Of a stretch of DNA of 64,000 nucleotides, positions 1 to 9,378 are shown in pieces; positions within the stretch are counted from its first letter, which is position 1, and every line of letters begins with the position of its first letter. The position numbers were made by a program, and so were the translations under genes. Under the pieces are notes generated by a model. That model ran no database searches. It was not told the origin of the DNA and saw nothing but the letters and a program-made list of their open reading frames with translations. This DNA is from Cellulomonas sp. PhB150 (lineage in GTDB: Bacteria; Actinomycetota; Actinomycetes; Actinomycetales; Cellulomonadaceae): assembly GCF_003755175.1 (NCBI RefSeq), contig NZ_RKHX01000003.1, positions 1-64,000 on the forward strand. The letters are read 5' to 3'.

Positions 1-1223
1 GCACGAGCAGCCTCGATCGTCGCGTTCAACGCCAACAAGTTCGTCTGCTCCGCGATCGACGTGATCACCTTCACCACGTTCCCGATCTCCTGCGAGGACG
101 CACCCAGCTTCGCCACCGTGTCATTCGTCGAGGCAGCAACCACCGTCGCCTGACCCGCCACCTTCGCCGCATCCGTCGCGTTCTGCGCGATCTCCCGGAT
201 CGAGGCACCCATCTGCTCCGCACCCGCAGCAACCGCCTGCACGTTGCGCGACACCTGCTCCGCAGCAGCAGCCACCACACCCGCCTGCGCACTCGTCTCC
301 TCCTGCGAGGAGCCGACCTGGTTGGACGCCGCCGACAGCTCCTCGGCCGCCGCGGCGACCGTCTGCGCGGTGTCCACCACGCCCGCGAGCGTCTCGCGGA
401 CCGCGGCCTGGGCCGCGCCGAGGGCCTCGGCCATCCGGCCGAGCTCGTCGCGCGACGTGGCCTCGGCCCTGACGGTGAAGTCGCCGGCGGCCATCGCCTC
501 GAGCGAGACCTGCACGCGGGCCACGGCACGGCGGATGTTGCGGGTCACGACGTAGCCGAGCGCGAGCGAGACCAGGAGCGCGACCGCGAGGCTCACTGTC
601 AGGATCGTGGTGGCGTGGGCGGTGCGCGTCGTCGCGGTGTCGGCGACGTCCGCGACGTACGCGGTGATCTCGGTCGCGACGGCGTCCAGGTCGGCGACGT
701 ACGCCTCGATGGCCGGCTGTGCGATGTCGTCGCGGATGTCGCTGTAGGCGACGTCATTGCCGCTCATCGCGGCCGGCACGTACTGCTCGTCGCGGATCTT
801 GATCCACGCCGCGTAGTCCGTCTCGAACGCCTTCCACGACTCCGAGGACCCGGCCTCCGTGGCGGAGTAGGCGTCGATGTTGTCGTTGATCGCCGAGTCG
901 GTCGCGTCGAGCTGGTTGTTCCAGCTGCGTCGGTCCTCGTTCGTGGTCGACGCGCCGATCTGCGCGATGATCATCCGCACCTTGAGCTGGTCCTGGTGGA
1001 TCGCGTTGCGGACGTCGGAGATGCTCTCCTGGATCGACGACAGCGTCTGCAGGTCGCTCTTGGAGGAGTTGAGCGACGAGATCGCGTAGAGGCCCGACGC
1101 CACGGCGACCGCGCCCAGGAGGGCGAAGACCGTGAGGATCTTGGTCTGGACCGAACGGTCGGAGAACCAGGCGGCCCGCCGGTGCTGCGCGGGTCCGCCG
1201 GGTGCGGTGGTCGTGGTGCTCAT
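1..1223 (-). CDS. Methyl-accepting chemotaxis protein, C-terminal part beyond the window
   Basis: Transmembrane chemoreceptor that signals through CheW to CheA. The reading frame is open from an ATG at 1221-1223 (preceded by AAGGAG) to the left edge, about 407 codons, so only the 3' end is missing. Visible parts are a short cytoplasmic N-terminus, TM1 at about residues 29-49, a mostly helical extracellular region (about 50-203) resembling a four-helix-bundle sensor, TM2 at about 205-226, a HAMP region, and the methyl-accepting coiled coil. It ends within the conserved hairpin tip ([17 protein letters not shown]) exactly at the window edge. A sigma-28-like promoter lies about 40 bp upstream, which places it in the flagellar regulon. 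Ligand unknown. Codon use shifts at roughly position 300: the tip-proximal part uses many T-ending codons (GCT, GGT, GTT) and TTG, while the N-terminal part uses G/C-ending ones. Confidence 0.95.
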   Translation of the reverse strand, partial: MSTTTTAPGGPAQHRRAAWFSDRSVQTKILTVFALLGAVAVASGLYAISSLNSSKSDLQTLSSIQESISDVRNAIHQDQLKVRMIIAQIGASTTNEDRRSWNNQLDATDSAINDNIDAYSATEAGSSESWKAFETDYAAWIKIRDEQYVPAAMSGNDVAYSDIRDDIAQPAIEAYVADLDAVATEITAYVADVADTATTRTAHATTILTVSLAVALLVSLALGYVVTRNIRRAVARVQVSLEAMAAGDFTVRAEATSRDELGRMAEALGAAQAAVRETLAGVVDTAQTVAAAAEELSAASNQVGSSQEETSAQAGVVAAAAEQVSRNVQAVAAGAEQMGASIREIAQNATDAAKVAGQATVVAASTNDTVAKLGASSQEIGNVVKVITSIAEQTNLLALNATIEAAR

Positions 1224-1260
1224 GGAAGTGGCTCCTTCTCCAAGGTCCGTCGTCGACCGA

Positions 1261-1290
1261 CCGATCGGTCGTCGCGACGCGGGTGTGAGG
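1261..1290 (-). promoter_or_regulatory. Sigma-28-like (FliA) promoter of the chemoreceptor gene
   Basis: Read on the minus strand, CCTCACACC (1282-1290) is followed after exactly 13 nt by CCGATCGG (1261-1268). The same block and spacing precede flbD, fliC and the HDOD gene. The CCGAT core and its distance to the upstream block match known FliA/WhiG promoters (TAAA-N15-GCCGATAA). The predicted start near 1254 gives a leader of about 30 nt. Confidence 0.7.
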
Positions 1291-1327
1291 GGTCGTGCCG
1301 CGTGATCACGCGGGACGACGGGTGAGA

Positions 1328-1744
1328 TCAGGCTGCGGCGGCCTCGTCGACGTCGAGGACCAGCAGGAGCCGGTCGTCGAGCGTGCAGGCCGAGCGGATG
1401 AGGGGCCTGATGGCGACGTCGAGGGTGTCCGGCGGCGCCTCCACGCGTCCCGGCTCGACGTCGACGACGTCGCCGATCTCGTCGACCAGGAGGCTCACGG
1501 TCTCCCCGCCCACCTGGACGACGACCATCATCTGCTCGGCCCCCTCCCCCAGCGGCGGCAGCCCCAGCCGGGGCCGCAGGTCGACGGTGAGCACCACCTG
1601 GCCGCGCAGGTTCACGAGGCCGGAGACGCCCTCCGGGGCGAGCGGCACGCGCGTGCGCGTCTGGGCCCGCAGCGCCTCCTGGACCCGCTGGACGTCGACG
1701 CCGTAGAGCCCGTCGTCGACCGTGAACGTGACGTAGCTGCTCAT
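1328..1744 (-). CDS. cheW: Chemotaxis coupling protein CheW
   Basis: Single-domain CheW of 138 residues, the usual length being about 140-170. It couples chemoreceptor arrays to the CheA kinase at the inner face of the membrane. The whole protein is one CheW/SH3-like fold: an N-terminal strand pair ([15 protein letters not shown]), the arginine-containing segment before the NLRG turn ([22 protein letters not shown]), and the [12 protein letters not shown] motif. Its ATG overlaps the cheA stop by 4 bp (ATGA), so the two are translationally coupled. The chemoreceptor gene with its own promoter lies just downstream. No cheY, cheB, cheR or cheD is present in the window. They may lie past the left edge. 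Confidence 0.95.
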   Translation of the reverse strand: MSSYVTFTVDDGLYGVDVQRVQEALRAQTRTRVPLAPEGVSGLVNLRGQVVLTVDLRPRLGLPPLGEGAEQMMVVVQVGGETVSLLVDEIGDVVDVEPGRVEAPPDTLDVAIRPLIRSACTLDDRLLLVLDVDEAAAA

Positions 1745-4011
1745 CGGGTGGCTCCCACGAGGTCGGCGGTGTCGGCGAGCGCGAGGAACGGGTCCTCGGC
1801 GTAGAAGTCGCGGTCGGCGGCCAGCACGGCTGCGCGGACGTCGAGCAGCTCGGTGACACGGTCGCCCAGCACGGTCGAGCCGGTCAGGCCCGCGTCGTCG
1901 ATGCTCGAGTGCCGCCCGACCTCGTCCTCGACGATGTCGACGATCTCCTCGACCACGAGGCCGACCGACCGGCCGGCGCGCGTGTAGACCACGAGCAGCA
2001 GCTCGTCGGACTCGCGGGCGTAGGTGCCGAGCACGCGGTCCAGCCGCGCGAGCGGGAGGATCGTGCCGCGGTACTGGACGACCTCGCGACCGCCGACGAG
2101 CTCGACCTGGTCGGCCCGCACGTGCTCGAGCCGCGCGACCGACGCAAGGGGCATCGCCACGCGGCGCCCGCCCCCGATCCCGGCGACCAGCACCTGCTCG
2201 GTCTGCACCTTCACGGCGGCCCGGCTCTCCGCCGCGACGCGCGCGGCGAGCTCCGGGTCACGCACCAGCGAGCGGCGGGCGATGGCCTGCACGTCGAGGA
2301 TGAGCGCGACCCGCCCGTCACCCAGCACGGTGGCGCCGGAGTAGACGCCGATCGCCTTGAGGCGGCTGGCGAGCGGCGTGACGACGATCTCCTCGGTGGT
2401 CAGCACGCGGTCGACGAGCAGGCCGAAGCGCTGCTGGTCCGCCTGCACGACCGCGATCACGGACTCCGCCTCGGGCGTGGTCGCCTCGACGCCCAGCGCA
2501 CCGGCCAGCGACACCAGCGGCAGCAGCTCGCCGCGCAGCCGGTAGACCGGAGCCGCGTGCACGTACTCGACGCCCGCGTCCGAGCGCTGGGTGTCCAGCG
2601 CGACGAGCTCGACCACGTGCACCTGCGGCAGCGCGTACAGGTCCCCGGAGCACTCCACGGACAGCGACGGCATGATCGCCAGCGTCAGCGGGATGCGCAG
2701 CCGCCACACGGTCCCGGCGCCGACGGTGGACTCGACGTCGACCGTCCCGCCGATCGACTCGATCCGGGTGCGGACCACGTCCATGCCGACGCCGCGGCCG
2801 GAGACGTTGGTGACCTTCTCGGCCGTCGAGAAACCGGGCAGGAACAGCAGCTGGAGCAGCTCGTTCGCGCTCATCGCGGCCACCTGGTCGGCGGTTCGCA
2901 GGCCCTTGGCGACGGCCTTCGCGGCGACGACCTCGGGGTCGATGCCCCGGCCGTCGTCGCGGACCTCGACCGACACCTGGCCACCGGCGTGCGAGGCACG
3001 CAGCTCGAGCAGGCCGGCGGGCGCCTTGCCGGTGGCGACGCGGTCCGCGGGCGACTCGATGCCGTGGTCGACCGCGTTGCGGACCAGGTGCGTGAGCGGG
3101 TCCTTGACGGCCTCGAGCAGGCCGCGGTCGAGCTCGGTGTCGCCGCCGACCATCTCGAGGCGCACCTCGCGGCCGCACAGCGCCGCCAGGTCACGCACGA
3201 CGCGCGGCATCTTCGACCACACGTGCTCGATGGGCTGCATGCGGGTGCGCATGACGCCCTCCTGCAGCTCCGAGGCGATGAGGTTGAGCTGCTGCGCGGA
3301 CCGCGCCAGGTCGACGTCCTGGGCCGACGACGCGAGGCGGCTGATCCGGTTGCGTGCCAGCACCAGCTCGCCGACCTGCCGCATGAGCGAGTCGAGCAGC
3401 TCGACGTCCACCCGGATCGAGGAGTCGGCCGCGCCGCGCAGGGTGCCGGTGTCGTCGAGGCTCGACGGGGCCGCGGTGGGCGGCGCCGCCGGGGCCGGCG
3501 GCTCGGGCGCGCGGGGGGTGGGCAGGACGGCGGCGGGGGCGGGCGTCGGGGTGGGCACGGCCACCGGCTCCGGCTCGGCGACCGGCTCCGGCTCGGCTAC
3601 CGCCGCAGCAGTCGCCTCCGGCAGCACGCCCTCCTGCACCGCGACGAGCGCGGCACGGGCCGCCTCGACGTCGACGTCGCCCTCGCCGCCGGTGCGCTCG
3701 ATCGCGCCCAGCAGGTCGCGCACGGTGTCGACCATGCGCAGCAGCACGTCGGTCGTCGGCTGGTCCATGGAACGCTTGCCGTCCCGCAGTTCGACCAGCA
3801 GGTTCTCGCCCACGTGGGTGAGCTGCTCCAGCCGGCCGAACGCGAGGAAGCCGCTCGTGCCCTTGATGGTGTGGATCGTGCGGAACACGCTGCTCAGCAG
3901 CTCGCGCGATCCCGGGTGCTCCTCGAGCGCCACGAGGTCACGGTCCAGCTGGTCGAGATTCTCGTGACTCTCGACCAGGAACTCGCGGACGATCTCGTCG
4001 ATGTCCTCCAC
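1741..4011 (-). CDS. cheA: Chemotaxis histidine kinase CheA with two CheW-like domains
   Basis: Autophosphorylating kinase of the chemotaxis signalling complex, 756 residues. An N-terminal Hpt domain (about 1-105) carries phospho-acceptor His47 in HTIKGTSG. A Glu/Pro/Ala-rich linker (about 133-190) sits where a CheY-binding P2 domain would be, and no folded P2 is apparent. The P3 dimerisation helices (about 195-260) follow. The HATPase has an N box at [10 protein letters not shown] (about 308-317), DDGRGID (about 352-358) and GRGVGMD (about 405-411). Two consecutive CheW-like domains (about 446-582 and 602-735) follow, where the textbook enzyme has one. cheW overlaps its 3' end by 4 bp. A weak sigma-28-like promoter lies in the short gap to csrA. 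Confidence 0.95.
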   Translation of the reverse strand: MEDIDEIVREFLVESHENLDQLDRDLVALEEHPGSRELLSSVFRTIHTIKGTSGFLAFGRLEQLTHVGENLLVELRDGKRSMDQPTTDVLLRMVDTVRDLLGAIERTGGEGDVDVEAARAALVAVQEGVLPEATAAAVAEPEPVAEPEPVAVPTPTPAPAAVLPTPRAPEPPAPAAPPTAAPSSLDDTGTLRGAADSSIRVDVELLDSLMRQVGELVLARNRISRLASSAQDVDLARSAQQLNLIASELQEGVMRTRMQPIEHVWSKMPRVVRDLAALCGREVRLEMVGGDTELDRGLLEAVKDPLTHLVRNAVDHGIESPADRVATGKAPAGLLELRASHAGGQVSVEVRDDGRGIDPEVVAAKAVAKGLRTADQVAAMSANELLQLLFLPGFSTAEKVTNVSGRGVGMDVVRTRIESIGGTVDVESTVGAGTVWRLRIPLTLAIMPSLSVECSGDLYALPQVHVVELVALDTQRSDAGVEYVHAAPVYRLRGELLPLVSLAGALGVEATTPEAESVIAVVQADQQRFGLLVDRVLTTEEIVVTPLASRLKAIGVYSGATVLGDGRVALILDVQAIARRSLVRDPELAARVAAESRAAVKVQTEQVLVAGIGGGRRVAMPLASVARLEHVRADQVELVGGREVVQYRGTILPLARLDRVLGTYARESDELLLVVYTRAGRSVGLVVEEIVDIVEDEVGRHSSIDDAGLTGSTVLGDRVTELLDVRAAVLAADRDFYAEDPFLALADTADLVGATR

Positions 4012-4057
4012 AACGCCCTCCCCACCGGGCGTTGACGGGTACCGCTCCGGCTATCCC

Positions 4058-4087
4058 CTCATCGGTCGGGGAGGGGGTCTCCTGAGG
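4058..4087 (-). promoter_or_regulatory. Candidate weak sigma-28-like promoter for cheA-cheW
   Basis: Minus strand: CCTCAGGAG (4079-4087), 13 nt, then CCGATGAG (4058-4065). The spacing is identical to the stronger copies, CCTCA and CCGATG are kept and the rest differs. The -35-like part lies in the 3' end of csrA. The predicted start would be about 40 nt before the cheA ATG. A separate cheA promoter would make sense because csrA ends the long fli operon. Confidence 0.45.
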
Positions 4088-4325
4088 AGTCGGGGAGGGT
4101 GGGCGCCACGAGGCGGCGCAGGTCCGCGACCGCGTCGTCGTCGGCAGCGGCGGCGTCGACGTTCGCGGCCTCGACGGCCTCGAGCACCTCGGCGCGGTGG
4201 ACGCGGACCGAGCGGGGGGCGTCGATGCCGAGCCGGACGCCGTCGCCTCGGACCTCGATGACCGTGACGACGATCCCGTCACCGATCACCAGGCGTTCGC
4301 CGACGCGGCGGCTGAGCACGAGCAT
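4059..4325 (-). CDS. csrA: Carbon storage regulator CsrA
   Basis: RNA-binding translational repressor of 88 residues. The first 47 or so residues are canonical CsrA: MLVLSRRVGERLVIGDG at the start, the VRLGIDAP beta strand, and VRVHRAEV with the arginine of the RNA-binding surface. About 40 further residues are acidic and Ala-rich, longer than the roughly 60-residue gammaproteobacterial form. In flagellated Gram-positive bacteria CsrA represses flagellin translation and is held by FliW, and its C-terminal extension takes part in that contact. fliW is present at 33299-33685, and the fliC leader carries two GGA sites, one in a hairpin loop. It is the last gene of the long flbD-to-csrA run, 22 bp after the FlhF-like gene. 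Confidence 0.95.
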   Translation of the reverse strand: MLVLSRRVGERLVIGDGIVVTVIEVRGDGVRLGIDAPRSVRVHRAEVLEAVEAANVDAAAADDDAVADLRRLVAPTLPDSSGDPLPDR

Positions 4326-4347
4326 GCCGCGACACTACCGCCCGGAC

Positions 4348-5415
4348 TCAGTCCCAGCGTCCCAGGCCGCCCAGCGCGCGGTCGAGGAGCGCGGCCCACG
4401 CGGCGGTCGACGCCGGGATGCCGTCGAGCCAGGCGACCGGGACCCCGAGGTCGAGCACGCTGCCCGGCTCGGTGGTGTCGAACGCGCCGCGCACGGCGAC
4501 CGCGTCGAACACGCCGAGCGACGCCATCCACGCGCGCGCGTCGACGGTCTTGGTGCGCGCGTCGACGACCGCCCACGCCTGGTCCGGGCCGAGGACGCGC
4601 AGGATTTCGGCGGCGGTCGACCGCTCGTCCGCGTCGGGCGCCACCGCGAGCGCGACCACCCACGGGTGGGGTGCGCGCGCCGCCACCTCGCGCCAGCGCG
4701 CGGCCTCGTCGGGCCCCGTCGGCCGCACCCGGCCGGCGCCGCTGCGCGGGCGGGGCACGGCGGGCCGGGCGGTCGGGGTGCCCGCGGGGACGACCGCGGC
4801 GGCGTCGAGGTGCAGGCGCTCGGCGAGCAGCGTCGCGACCGCGTCGACGTCCCCGGCCGCGCCGACGACCGCGAGCACGGAGCCGGGGCTGCGGTCGGGG
4901 TCGGCTGCCACCGGGACGGCCGCGAGGGCCTGCGAGAGCGTGCGCGGCCTGTCGACGAGCAGGCGCGGCGGCACGCCCAGGGTGGTCAGCCGGTCCGCCA
5001 GGTCGGTCGGGGGCTCGTCGGGAGCTGCACGGAGCACCTCGGGCGGCGCGGGGCGCGGCTCCGTGCGGGACTCGCCGACGAGCGCGCGGACCTGCTCGAG
5101 CACGTCCGCGAAGGCTGGTCCGCCCGTGGAGACCTCGGGCCGGCCGTCGTCGGCGGACGCGGCGGAGTCCGACGCGTCGGCGGCGTCCAGCAGGTCCTCG
5201 AGCCCGGCGTCGACCCGGCTCGCGCGCGGACGCGGTGCGACCGGCTCGGGCACCTCGACCGTGAGCTCGAAGTGCTCGCGCGCGAAGAACCCGGCCACGC
5301 CGCCCGTACGCACCCGCTCGGCCCGGACCACCTTCGCACCGGCCCCGAGCTCCTCCCGGACGTGGGCCATGAGCGCGGCCAGGTCGGTGCCCTCAAGCAG
5401 CAACCGCGTGCCCAC
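4348..5415 (-). CDS. FlhF-like protein with degenerate SRP-GTPase motifs
   Basis: 355 residues, directly after flhA (23-bp overlap), the usual place of flhF. The first 60 or so residues fit the FlhF N-terminal domain (LMAHVREELGAGAKVV, then GGVAGFFAREHFELTVEV). An acidic Ala/Ser-rich stretch and a helical N-like segment follow, then an alpha/beta domain laid out like the G domain. The P-loop expected as G-x4-GKT reads VLAVVGAAGDVDAVA, with no GK[ST]. The G3 DTAGR motif is not recognisable, and the place of TKLD reads RGAFD before DTTEPGSVLDLGVPVAWLDG, which still follows the SRP-GTPase C-terminal pattern. I infer a non-GTP-binding FlhF descendant, perhaps a scaffold for flagellar placement. 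The homology call rests on pattern recognition without a profile search. Confidence 0.75.
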   Translation of the reverse strand: MGTRLLLEGTDLAALMAHVREELGAGAKVVRAERVRTGGVAGFFAREHFELTVEVPEPVAPRPRASRVDAGLEDLLDAADASDSAASADDGRPEVSTGGPAFADVLEQVRALVGESRTEPRPAPPEVLRAAPDEPPTDLADRLTTLGVPPRLLVDRPRTLSQALAAVPVAADPDRSPGSVLAVVGAAGDVDAVATLLAERLHLDAAAVVPAGTPTARPAVPRPRSGAGRVRPTGPDEAARWREVAARAPHPWVVALAVAPDADERSTAAEILRVLGPDQAWAVVDARTKTVDARAWMASLGVFDAVAVRGAFDTTEPGSVLDLGVPVAWLDGIPASTAAWAALLDRALGGLGRWD

Positions 5416-7447
5416 TGCTCACCACCCCGACGGTCTCCATCGTGACGCCCGCGCCGGTGACCTCGCCGTAGGACAGCACCGGCAGGCGCGGCAGCCCGAG
5501 CGCGACCAGGCGGCGCAGCGCGGGCCGGATGGTCGGCGCGCACACCAGGACGACCGTCCGCCCGGCGGCCTCGGCGTGCGCGACGGCCTCGCGCAGCTGG
5601 GCGAGCACGAGCTCGACGCGCGACGGGTCCACGAGCAGCTGCGTGCCGTGCTCGGCGGGTCGGACGGACTCGACGAGCTGCTGCTCGAGCATCGGCTCGA
5701 GCGTGACGACCCGCAGCGCGCCGTCCTGCACGTAGGGCGCGGACAGCGCGGGTCCGAGCGCGCCGCGGGCCGCCTCGACGAGCCCCTCGGGGTCCGTCCC
5801 GGCGCGGGCGCGGAGCGTGAGCGCCTCGTAGATCCGGCCGAGGTCGCGGATCGGCACCTCCTCGGTGAGCAGCCCCTGCAGCACGCGCTGCACCTCGCCG
5901 AGCGAGAGCAGCGTGGGGACGAGCTCCTCGACGACCGAGGGGTTCACGCGCTTGATCCCCTCGGTCAGCACCCGCACGTCCTCGCGGCCCAGCAGGCGCG
6001 CCGCGTTCTGGTTGATGAGTGCCCCCAGGTGCGTGATGAGCACGGACACCCGGTCGACGACGGTCGCCCCCGTCATCTCCGCCGCGTGCCGCAGCTCGGC
6101 CGGCACCCACTTGCCGGCCAGGCCGAACACGGGCTCCTGCACCACGGAGCCGGGCAGCGCGGCGAGGTCGTCGCCCAGCGCGAGGACGCGACCCGCGGGC
6201 GCCTGGCCGCGGCCGACCTCGACGCCGGCGATCCGCACGGCGTAGGTCGCGGGCGGCAGGTCCACGCTGTCGCGCGTCCGGACGGGCGGGACGACGATGC
6301 CGAGCTCGAGCGCCGTCTTGCGCCGCAGCCCCCGCACGCGGGCGAGCAGGTCCTGCTCCGGTCCCTCGCCGACGAGGTCGACGAGGTCCGGTGCGAGCAG
6401 GATCTCCAGCGTGTGCACCCGCATCTGCTCGATGAGCTGCTCGGGGGTGTCGGCGGACGGCGCGGCCGCGGGGGCGGCGGGCGTGAGGGCCGCCCTCTCC
6501 TCGCGCGCCTGGGTCGCCTTGGTGCGCTGCGCGACGACGATCAGGAGGCAGCCGACCAGCAGGAACGGGAGCTTGGGCATGCCGGGCAGCAGCGCGAGGC
6601 TGACCGCGCCGCCGCCGGCGATCAGCAGGGCGTTGCGCGACTGCGTGAGCTGCTTGGCCGCGGCCGAGCCCATGTCGCCCTCGGCGGTCGCGCGCGTCAC
6701 GACGATGCCCGTGGACACGGACAGCAGGAGCGCCGGGATCTGCGTGACCAGGCCGTCGCCGATCGTGAGCAGGCTGAACCGCTCGAGCGCCTCGGCCGGC
6801 GACATGCCCATCTGCAGCATGCCGATGACGAAGCCGCCGATGAGGTTGATGACGGTGATGACGATGCCGGCGATCGCGTCGCCCTTGACGAACTTCGACC
6901 CGCCGTCCATCGCGCCGTAGAAGTCGGCCTCCGCGGCGACGTCGGCACGTCGGCGGCGGGCCTGGTCCTCGTCGATGAGGCCGGAGTTGAGGTCGGCGTC
7001 GATGGCCATCTGCTTGCCGGGCATCGCGTCGAGCGTGAACCGCGCGCCGACCTCCGCGACGCGGCCTGCGCCGTTGGTGATGACGACGAACTGGATGACC
7101 ACGAGGATCAGGAAGATCACGAGGCCGATCACGAGCGAGCCGCCCACCACGAAGTGGCCGAACGCGTCGATGACCTGACCCGCGTACCCGTCGCGCAGGA
7201 CCAGCCGGGTCGAGGCGACGTTGAGCCCGAGCCGGAACAGGGTGAACACCAGGATCAGCGACGGGAACACCGAGAAGTCGAGCGGCCGCTTGACGTACAT
7301 GCTGGTCAGGAGGATGACGAGCGACGCGGTGATGTTCACCGCGATGAGGACGTCGAGCAGGGCTGCCGGCAGCGGCACGACGAGCATGAGCACGATGCCG
7401 ACGACGCCCGCGGGCACGGCCATGGGGGCGAGGGACCGGTTCTTCAT
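5393..7447 (-). CDS. flhA: Flagellar type III export gate protein FlhA
   Basis: Major membrane component of the flagellar export gate, 684 residues, near the family norm of 680-700. The N-terminal half holds about eight hydrophobic segments starting at residue 9. The family signature loop is present (TSMYVKRPLDFSVFPSLIL and LRLGLNVASTRLVL-like), with the FHIPEP charged loop around DAMPGKQMAIDADLNSGLI. The C-terminal half, from about residue 320, is the cytoplasmic ring domain that docks chaperone-substrate complexes. It forms the proton-driven nonameric gate below the FliPQR-FlhB channel. Its ATG overlaps the flhB stop by 4 bp, and the FlhF-like gene overlaps its end. Confidence 0.97.
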   Translation of the reverse strand: MKNRSLAPMAVPAGVVGIVLMLVVPLPAALLDVLIAVNITASLVILLTSMYVKRPLDFSVFPSLILVFTLFRLGLNVASTRLVLRDGYAGQVIDAFGHFVVGGSLVIGLVIFLILVVIQFVVITNGAGRVAEVGARFTLDAMPGKQMAIDADLNSGLIDEDQARRRRADVAAEADFYGAMDGGSKFVKGDAIAGIVITVINLIGGFVIGMLQMGMSPAEALERFSLLTIGDGLVTQIPALLLSVSTGIVVTRATAEGDMGSAAAKQLTQSRNALLIAGGGAVSLALLPGMPKLPFLLVGCLLIVVAQRTKATQAREERAALTPAAPAAAPSADTPEQLIEQMRVHTLEILLAPDLVDLVGEGPEQDLLARVRGLRRKTALELGIVVPPVRTRDSVDLPPATYAVRIAGVEVGRGQAPAGRVLALGDDLAALPGSVVQEPVFGLAGKWVPAELRHAAEMTGATVVDRVSVLITHLGALINQNAARLLGREDVRVLTEGIKRVNPSVVEELVPTLLSLGEVQRVLQGLLTEEVPIRDLGRIYEALTLRARAGTDPEGLVEAARGALGPALSAPYVQDGALRVVTLEPMLEQQLVESVRPAEHGTQLLVDPSRVELVLAQLREAVAHAEAAGRTVVLVCAPTIRPALRRLVALGLPRLPVLSYGEVTGAGVTMETVGVVSSGHAVAA

Positions 7448-8613
7448 GGCTGGGCCTTCGGGGTCGCGCCGGCGCGGGCCGGCGTGCGGCGGGCCGCGCG
7501 TGCGGCGGCCCGGTGGTCGGTGGTGTCGTCGGCGGGGAGCGCGGAGCCGCCCTGCAGGCGGTGCTGGCCGGTGGCCGCGCCGCGTCGGCGCAGCGCCATG
7601 ACGAACGCGAGCACGCGGGCCACGGCGGTGAACAGGTGGGCGGGGATCTCCTGCCCGAGCTCGCAGGCCGCGTGCAGCGCGCGCGCCAGCGGCACGTCCT
7701 CGACCATCGGGACCTGGTTCTCCGACGCGGCGGCGCGCATCTTGGCGGCCACCACGCCCGCGCCCTTGGCCACGACGCGCGGGGCGCCCGTGCCGGGCTC
7801 GTACCGCAGCGCGACGGCGACGTGCGTGGGGTTGACGAGCACGACGTCCGCGCCGGCCACCTCGGCCATCATCCGGTTGCGGCTCATCGCCATCTGCTTG
7901 GAGCGGATCGCGCCCTTGAGCATGGGGTCCCCCTCGGTGCGCTTGTGCTCGTCCTTGACCTCTTTGAGCGACATGCGGGTCTGCTTGCGGTTGCGGCGCA
8001 TGACGACGACGACGTCGAGCACGGCCAGCAGGACGCCGGCCGCGATGCCCCAGCGCAGCAGGGCCTGCGTGCCGCGGGCGGCCTCACCGAGCAGGTGCGA
8101 CAGCGGCAGCCGTCCCGAGCCGACGACGAGGGGCACCAGCGCCTGCACGGACACGTACAGGACGACGCCGACAACGGCCGTCTTGAGCAGCGTCTTGATC
8201 CCCTGCCACCACGCCTGCGCGCCGACGAGCCGCTTGACGCCCTTGACGGGGTTGAGCTGGTCGACGTGCAGGCGGAACCGGCGCGGGCGCCAGCCGCCCT
8301 GGGCCAGGCCGACCGCGAGCGTCACGAGCACGGCGACCACGAACAGCGGTGCGAGCGTGGTGAGCACGCTCGCGAGCCCGTCGCGCAGCACCGCGACGGC
8401 CGCGGCCGCGCTGGGGTCGCGTGCCACGTCCCGCACCTGCGCGAGCTGGTCGACCGCGGCCGCCTGCCCGCGCGAGATGGTCGTCGGGATCATCAGGACG
8501 GCCGCACCGAGTCCGAGCCACGCCGCGAGGTCCTGCGAGCGTCCCAGCTGACCCTTGCGGTGGACCTCCTTCATCCGCTGCGGGGTCGCCTTCTCCGACT
8601 TGTCCTCGCTCAC
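7444..8613 (-). CDS. flhB: Flagellar export switch protein FlhB
   Basis: Membrane component that switches export specificity from rod/hook to filament substrates. 389 residues, starting at GTG. It opens with the family pattern SEDKSEKATPQRMKEV, then about four transmembrane segments (about 32-48, 85-105, 143-166, 185-207) and a cytoplasmic domain. The self-cleavage motif NPTH is intact at residues 261-264 and is followed by the conserved VALRYEPGT. A positively charged, Ala/Arg-rich C-terminal tail of about 35 residues is probably unstructured. FliK, the expected partner in the switch, is encoded at 17108-18436. It overlaps fliR by 4 bp. Confidence 0.97.
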   Translation of the reverse strand: MSEDKSEKATPQRMKEVHRKGQLGRSQDLAAWLGLGAAVLMIPTTISRGQAAAVDQLAQVRDVARDPSAAAAVAVLRDGLASVLTTLAPLFVVAVLVTLAVGLAQGGWRPRRFRLHVDQLNPVKGVKRLVGAQAWWQGIKTLLKTAVVGVVLYVSVQALVPLVVGSGRLPLSHLLGEAARGTQALLRWGIAAGVLLAVLDVVVVMRRNRKQTRMSLKEVKDEHKRTEGDPMLKGAIRSKQMAMSRNRMMAEVAGADVVLVNPTHVAVALRYEPGTGAPRVVAKGAGVVAAKMRAAASENQVPMVEDVPLARALHAACELGQEIPAHLFTAVARVLAFVMALRRRGAATGQHRLQGGSALPADDTTDHRAAARAARRTPARAGATPKAQP

Positions 8614-9377
8614 GGCAGCACCCCCAGCATCTGGGTGACGGAGCGGCCGGTAAGGCCCTGGACCACGGCCGGCAGCCCGACGAACGCGAAGCCGCCGAGC
8701 GTGAGGGTCAGCAGGATCTTCAGCGGGAAGCCGAGGGCGAAGGCGTTGAGCGCGGGCGCGACGCGCGTGAGCAGGCCGAGCCCGGCGTCGGCGAGGAAGA
8801 GCACGACGACGAGCGGGCCGGCGATCTGCAGCGCGGACAGGAACATCTGGGTGATCCCGGTGGTGAGCGCGTCGGCGAGCGCCGCCGTGTCGAGCATCGC
8901 GCCCAGCGGCAGGGCGTCGAACGAGCGGACCATCCCGGCGATGACGACCTGGTAGGCATCGGTCGCGAACAGCAGCACGAGCGCGGCCATCTGGTAGAGC
9001 CGCTGGAAGGGTGCGCCGCTGGTCATGCCCAGCGGGTCGAAGGCGGTGGCCATCTGGAACCCGCCCGCCAGGTCGATGAGCGCACCCGCCGACTGCACGG
9101 CGGAGAACACGAGCGAGACGAGGAAGCCGAGCGCGCCGCCGACGACGGCCTGCACGACGAGCGCGCCGAGGAACGCCCCCGTGGTGTCCGAGGGCAGCGG
9201 GTCGAGCCGGGGCGAGACCGCGAGCGCGAGCGCCATCGCGAGCCCCACCTTGACGGTGCCCGGCACCGCGCGGTGCGCGAACGGCGGCGCGATGACGAGG
9301 AACGCGGCGAACCGCACGCTCGCGAGCATCACCGTCTCGATCCCGGCCAGCGGGAGCGTCAGCGCCACGGGTCCCAC
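8610..9377 (-). CDS. fliR: Flagellar export channel protein FliR
   Basis: Integral membrane subunit of the FliP-FliQ-FliR export channel, 255 residues (typical 250-265), starting at GTG one nucleotide after the fliQ stop. It has six or so hydrophobic segments. Conserved features include MLASVRFAAFLVIAPPFAHRAVPGTVKVGLAM near the N-terminus and the loop LIDLAGGFQMATAFDPLGMTSG, equivalent to the family's GExxGxQMG-FxxxxDP region. The gene overlaps flhB by 4 bp. Gene order fliP-fliQ-fliR-flhB-flhA is the standard export-gate order. Confidence 0.96.
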   Translation of the reverse strand: MGPVALTLPLAGIETVMLASVRFAAFLVIAPPFAHRAVPGTVKVGLAMALALAVSPRLDPLPSDTTGAFLGALVVQAVVGGALGFLVSLVFSAVQSAGALIDLAGGFQMATAFDPLGMTSGAPFQRLYQMAALVLLFATDAYQVVIAGMVRSFDALPLGAMLDTAALADALTTGITQMFLSALQIAGPLVVVLFLADAGLGLLTRVAPALNAFALGFPLKILLTLTLGGFAFVGLPAVVQGLTGRSVTQMLGVLP

Positions 9378-9378
9378 G

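Noticed and set aside
4418..8551. Very long plus-strand open frame opposite flhF-like, flhA and flhB (about 1377 codons)
   Set aside because: A GC-rich shadow frame with Arg/Ser/Pro-rich, non-homologous translation; the minus-strand genes there are well-supported families.
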